Assembly (NCBI RefSeq): GCF_017591425.1
Contig: NW_024467104.1
Span: forward strand, 62,001-126,000
From: Ochotona curzoniae
Taxonomy: Eukaryota > Chordata > Mammalia > Lagomorpha > Ochotonidae
Direction: 5' to 3'
Length of the DNA: 64,000 nucleotides
Numbering within the stretch: position 1 is the stretch's first letter; every line of letters starts with the position of its first letter. Positions 59,930-64,000 of the stretch are shown here, in pieces. A program made the translations under genes and the position numbers. The notes beneath the pieces are model-generated. The model worked only from the letters and a program-made list of their open reading frames with translations. It searched no databases and was not told where the DNA came from.

Positions 59930-60105
59930 AATGATTGCTCAAGTACATGCGTCCCTGTAGCCACACGGGAGGCCTGGAAGGAGTTCCTGGTTCCTGGCTT
60001 TCTTCTGGTCCAGCCCTTGCCATTGTGGCCATTTGGGGTGGGAACCCACAGGTGGAAGAGAGAGAAGAGGGGATCTATCTATCTATGTATCTAAAAGGCA
60101 GATAA
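59930..60105 (+). mobile_element. C-type SINE, 3' half only, plus strand
   Basis: CACGGGAGGCCTGGAAGGAG, GTTCCTGGTTCCTGGCTTTC, ATTGTGGCCATTTGGGG, then a (CTAT)n stretch. The tRNA-related half is absent. Confidence 0.75.
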
Positions 60106-60441
60106 ATAATTCTGAGTTTAAAAAGATTATATAGAGGTTTTCACTTGGCATAATCCCGTTTACAAGTGTGCATCCAAGTTGTGGAATGAGAGAGAAATGC
60201 AATCCTTTGCGTTTTATGTGGTGATTCATGTTCCTAAGGGATTTTTTGACATTTGGACAACATTGACTTTTTTTTCCAACTTGGAGTTTGGATCTCAGTA
60301 GGTATTTTATTTTATCCTATGGAAAATTTATTTCTTTAACTTAAAACTTAAGTATGTCCCTGTTTCTGACTTAAAAAAGAAAGTAGTTAGAGGAACAGGA
60401 GGAACTTGAAGAGCACAAAAATTATTGATAAAATATAAATT

Positions 60442-60444
<3 letters not shown>

Positions 60445-60493
<49 letters not shown>
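60445..60493 (+). repeat. (CA)n microsatellite, about 24 units
   Basis: Perfect CA dinucleotide run; likely length-polymorphic. Confidence 0.97.
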
Positions 60494-60496
<3 letters not shown>

Positions 60497-60686
60497 ACCT
60501 CTAATTAACTCAATACCTCTAATTGTAGAAACTATGGAAATGGAATGGGAAACAAAATTGTTGTGGGCAGGGCTCCCATTTGGAATTTTTGTAGGCTACT
60601 CCCACCACATATGAAAGAATTTGATTTGGACATGCCCAGATTTCAGGATTTACTTAAAATACAAGTGCATACACAAGAACTAAGTG

Positions 60687-61000
60687 CAGGGCCTGGTGTA
60701 GTAGCCTAGTGGCATAATCCTTGCTTATGCCAGCATCCTATGATGGCACCAGTTCAGTCCTGACTGCTTCTCTTTGCATCCAGCTCCCTACTTAGGGATT
60801 AACAAAGCCTTGGGACCCTATACCTGTTTTGGATATCCAGAGGATGTTCCTGGCTTCAGGCTTTGGATCAGCTTAGCTGCAGCTGTTGCTGCCATTTGGG
60901 GAGTGAACCAGCAGATGGAAGCTCTTTCTGTCTGTCTCTCTTTCTGTAAATATGCCTCCACCCCTTGCCCCCACTGCCCAAACAAATCTTTTTTAAAAAA
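60687..61000 (+). mobile_element. C-type SINE with 10-bp target-site duplication, plus strand
   Basis: GGGCCTGGTGTAGTAGCC, CATCCAGCTCCCTACTTAGGG, GGGGAGTGAACCAGCAGATGG and A-rich tail. GAACTAAGTG flanks it at 60677-60686 and 61001-61010. DNA to 61405 is unassigned. Confidence 0.92.
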
Positions 61001-61409
61001 GAACTAAGTGTGGGAAAACTTCAGGATGTGAAACATACAATGAACACAAAGCACCCAACAAGAGTGGGACTGTCCCTTTATATCACTGTAAAACTTACAA
61101 CATGTGTTGTGGAAGGGTTTCATTGACTATTCCAAAGGAAGGCAGTTTGTTTCAGCTTTGAGTGCCACTCAGTTATATTACATATGTCATAGAGGTAGAT
61201 GCAGGATGTGAGTGGGAATATAGCCATGCTTATTTTGTCATAATGATGACAGTGACCTATAGTGGCCTCTGTCATTGCACAGACAGAACCTGCAGCCCTA
61301 TTGGATAGTTCAAGTTATTTCTGGGTCTAAGTTGGCAACATTAAGGAATTTTTTCCCACTAAATGTATATAAAACAAAACTTGATGATGCATGGGAGATA
61401 TGTTGTGGT

Positions 61410-61700
61410 ATCGTGTCTTAGGCTGCCACTAGTAGTGCTAGAATCCCATAACAAAGTACTAGTTATAGCCTGGCTGCTCTGCTTCCCATCCAGCTCTGCA
61501 CTAATGTGCCTGGGAAAGTAATTGATGATGGTCAAGTGCTTGGTCCCATGTCATCCATAACAGAGAATTAATATAGTTCCTGGCTGTTGCCATCAGCCTG
61601 GTCCAGTACGGGTCATTGTGGGTCTTGGGGGATTGAACCAGGAGACTTCTGTTTCTCTTTATCTCTCTTTGTCACTCTGGCAAGCTAAGCAAATGCATGG
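61410..61700 (+). mobile_element. C-type SINE, diverged, plus strand
   Basis: AGGCTGCCACTAGTAGTGC, CTGCTTCCCATCCAGCTC, GTGCCTGGGAAAGTAATTG and GGGGGATTGAACCAGGAG. Confidence 0.78.
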
Positions 61701-61949
61701 GACTGACTAAACTTATCCTTTGGTGGGAAGATGGGTTCTGTTATGCCACAGTCCATAATAGAATAGATTGGTTGAGAATATTACCAAATTTCAGTTCCTC
61801 TCTCTAGTTACCTGTATTTCCACATTAGAATGGTTATAAATTTTCTGGAATCTGCATAGTATCATAGAAGTCTTGGCATTAGTTCTCAAGTAGCTAGTCT
61901 ATCTTAATTTTGACTATTTGGAAACATTTCACCATTTAAAAGTCTTGCC

Positions 61950-63320
61950 GTGGAAGGAAGGCAAGATGGTGGTATAGAGTGTGGCCAGGTTTAAACTGAC
62001 AGAATCATTGGCCAGGCTTAAACTGACAGAATCATTAGCCAGGGTGAAGCAGAGAGGGCAGATTCAGGAAATAATAGAAGACAGGCTTATAGCTGAAGGG
62101 TATCTGGAGATCCTTGGACACAGGGAGGCAATGGAGACAGCAGAGTGGTGTTGCAGTGACCAGATAACCCAGGGACAGTCGGCCAGTGGCAATTCAAGCT
62201 CCACCAGCAGTCAGAACTCTAGCAGCAGTCAGCTGAGAAAGGGAGTTCACCAGGTGTTCAGGAGGTGAACACAGGCGAAGAACTGCTTGTCCTGCTGACA
62301 TGTCTGATTCAGCAATGAGCAAAGACAGAGTAGCAGACTCCAAGTGGTGGTACAGGAACAGCATGGCTTTCACAGCCCAGACACCTATTAGCATCGCATC
62401 TGGCACCAGTTTTCTGTAGTGGGGGAAAGGCTGTGGGGCAGGAGGGACAGCTGGGAGCAGGCTCATTTCAGGCACAGCACATTGCACTGACCCCACAGGG
62501 AGAGCAGTGCCGAATTCTCATCCTCCAGGCTCCACCCAAAGTAGGTCAAGGTAATCCCCAGATGCAAAGGCCAGTCGGCCCAGAACTCTACCAGTGCCAC
62601 ATCAGGTGCCATTTTGTGTAGTGTGGCAAAGGCTCTGGAACTGGAGGGACAATAGCAAGCTGTGCATGTACTAGGCTAAGAGTATAATTAATTCTAGGTC
62701 AGTGCATTGCACTTGTTCCCCAGGGAAAACAGTTCCAATGTGGCATCCTATGGGTTGCCCACAGGATAGATCTGTGTGGCCCTCAGAAATAATGGCTAGT
62801 AGACCCAGATTTCCACCAGTGCCATGTCAGGCACCATTTTCTGTAGTGTGGCAAGGCTGTAGGACTGTAGGGACAGCAGTGAGCTGCATATGTGGTGACT
62901 GTGAGAAAAATCACGCTAGGCTCAGTGCATTGCACTTGTCTCCTAAAGAAGACGGTATCAATGTAGTACCGTGCAGGTTCCACCCAAGATAGATCTGGGT
63001 GGCCCTCAGACACAACAGCCAGCAGCTTCCAGCTACCTATGACACAGTTATTTAGAACAGCTGGTGTATCCCCAATCCTGGACACTACTTGAACTGGAAG
63101 TGGGAGAAAGGCTGTACAAGCAGTAGCATGGGATCACGGAAGGTGGAGAGTGGTGAGCCATGAGGTGAGGCCACGTTGGGAATCTGGTGGAAGCCTAGAA
63201 CAAGAGCCCAGGCCTGAAACTTGCTAGATAGAGTGGAACCAGTGACAACAAAGAGCAAGATACTAAACTCAGTCAATAAAATCAACCTGTACACCTGTTC
63301 GTGACACAACTTAGGAACCT
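61950..63320 (+). mobile_element. L1 5' UTR with tandem promoter-like units, plus strand
   Basis: Starts GGAAGGAAGGCAAGATGGTGG; the CAAGATGG core at 61962-61969 resembles the YY1-type site found at the very 5' end of mammalian L1 elements. Next comes a 27-bp tandem pair (61983-62009, 62010-62036), then about three units of roughly 220 bp (separate entry). It is non-coding; the short frames here are incidental. The L1 reverse-transcriptase fragment at 63640 is probably part of the same, internally deleted element. Confidence 0.6.
62398..63045 (+). repeat. Tandem units (about 203, 224 and 221 bp) in the L1 5' UTR
   Basis: Units start at 62398, 62601 and 62825 with ATCTGGCACC / ATCAGGTGCC / GTCAGGCACC and each contains CTGTAGTG, GGCTGT..GGGACAG, CATTGCACTTGT-like and TCCACC words in the same order. 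The arrangement resembles the monomer promoters of rodent L1s. Confidence 0.75.
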
Positions 63321-63325
63321 GTTAT

Positions 63326-63637
63326 GGGCCTGGCGTGGTAGCCTGGAGGTTAAAGTCTTCGCATTGGACATGCCAAGATCCCATATGGGTGACAGTTTGT
63401 GTCCCAGTGGCCCTGCTTCCCATTCAGCTCCCTGCTTGTGGCTGGGGAAAGCAGTCGAGGATGGCACAAAGCTTTGGGACCCTGCACACAGGACCCTGGC
63501 TTCGGATTGGCACAGTTCCTGCTGTTACAGGCACTTGGGAAGTGAATTAGCTGATTGCAGATCTTCTTCTGCATCTCTCCTCCTCTCTGTATATCTGACT
63601 TGCCAATAAAAATAAATCAATCTTAAAAAAGAGAAAG
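63326..63637 (+). mobile_element. C-type SINE, well preserved, plus strand
   Basis: GGGCCTGGCGTGGTAGCC, CAAGATCCCATATGGG, AAAGCTTTGGGACCCTGCAC and TTGCCAATAAAAATAAATC. About 30 bp of the middle is deleted compared with the 10174 copy. Confidence 0.92.
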
Positions 63638-63639
63638 GA

Positions 63640-63870
63640 TCCTGCCCTAAGGAGAAGAATCTGCTAATCAGAATTGCAATAGGTAGATGGGATTTATCCC
63701 TGGCATGCAGGGATGGTTTAACACTTGCCAATCAATACACCACATCAACAAATCGAAAAATAAAAATCATAGGATCATCTCAATAGATGCAAAGAAAGCA
63801 TGTAATAAAATAAAACATCGCTTCATGCTAAAGAGCATCGGCAAGATAGGCATAGAAAGATCATTCCAAA
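63640..63870 (+). mobile_element. L1 ORF2 reverse-transcriptase fragment, plus strand
   Basis: Encodes a recognisable RT segment: [31 protein letters not shown], with only light damage. ORF1 and the endonuclease, expected between this and the 5' UTR at 61950, are absent. Confidence 0.8.
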
Positions 63871-63871
63871 C

Positions 63872-64000
63872 AGATAGGAGGAAAGACAGAGAGGAAGACC
63901 TTCTGTCCATTGATTCACTCCCCAAGTGTCTGCAGTGACTGGAACTGAGTCAATCTGAAGCCAGGAGCCAGGAGCCAGGAGGGTCTCCCACACAGGTGCG
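63872..64000 (-). mobile_element. C-type SINE, minus strand, cut by the window edge
   Basis: GATAGGAGGAAAGACAGAGAGG, GATTCACTCCCCAAGTG and GAAGCCAGGAGCCAGGAGCC with a short internal triplication of the AGGAGCC word. The 5' part lies beyond 64000. Confidence 0.88.

Noticed and set aside
61981..62268. 95-codon open frame rich in Ser and Gln
   Set aside because: It lies in the L1 5' UTR, begins in a 27-bp tandem repeat and ends before the 220-bp units. It has the look of chance.

Overview
The window looks like mammalian nuclear DNA: AT-rich and intron-bearing in style, dominated by LINE-1 (L1) and a tRNA-derived SINE with A and B boxes and an A-rich tail. The SINE matches the lagomorph C-repeat family, and its sequence form makes a pika (Ochotona) more likely than a rabbit. 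That host call is from memory of the family, not from a search. No bacterial or viral gene organisation is present.

The only host protein genes I can support are five intact, intronless olfactory receptor (OR) reading frames of family 4. OR-1 (4747-5679, +) is OR4C12-like. OR-2 (14082-15008, -) and OR-3 (31082-32011, -) are OR4C13-like paralogs. OR-4 (43543-44445, +) is OR4C5-like. OR-5 (49620-50549, -) belongs to OR4A. This mixture fits the OR4A/OR4C class II cluster found on human chromosome 11. Each frame is preceded by a plausible 3' splice site, as expected for OR genes with non-coding 5' exons. Each would normally be expressed alone in a subset of olfactory sensory neurons, so the genes do not act as an operon; they form an array of alternative receptors.

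Region by region: 1-4700 holds a SINE and a decayed L1 and is then mostly unique. OR-1 is followed by SINEs and L1 3' ends. From 9130 to 12370 lies an old minus-strand L1 riddled with three consecutive SINEs. OR-2 and its putative intron and promoter region occupy 14082-17880. From 18220 to 24010 there are L1 pieces, with a 1.83-kb GC-rich, VNTR-like insertion flanked by target-site duplications. Decayed L1 and SINEs fill 24640-30870. OR-3 and its matching upstream block occupy 31082-34090. L1 and SINEs follow, including a young 5'-truncated L1 (38749-41109) flanked by a 64-bp direct repeat. OR-4, a 67-bp minisatellite, a SINE train and OR-5 follow. The last 14 kb is SINE/L1-rich and contains an L1 5' UTR with about three 220-bp tandem units.

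The most interesting signals are: (i) a 333-bp tract with 3 mismatches shared by OR-2 and OR-3 next to sequence that is only 83% identical, pointing to gene conversion; (ii) matching 5' splice donors and a composite homeodomain/EBF-like motif upstream of OR-3 that is decayed upstream of OR-2; (iii) the tandem-unit L1 promoter; (iv) the VNTR-like retroposon; and (v) the unusually long L1 target-site duplication. All family names come from recognition by eye. Counts of matches given here were made by hand.
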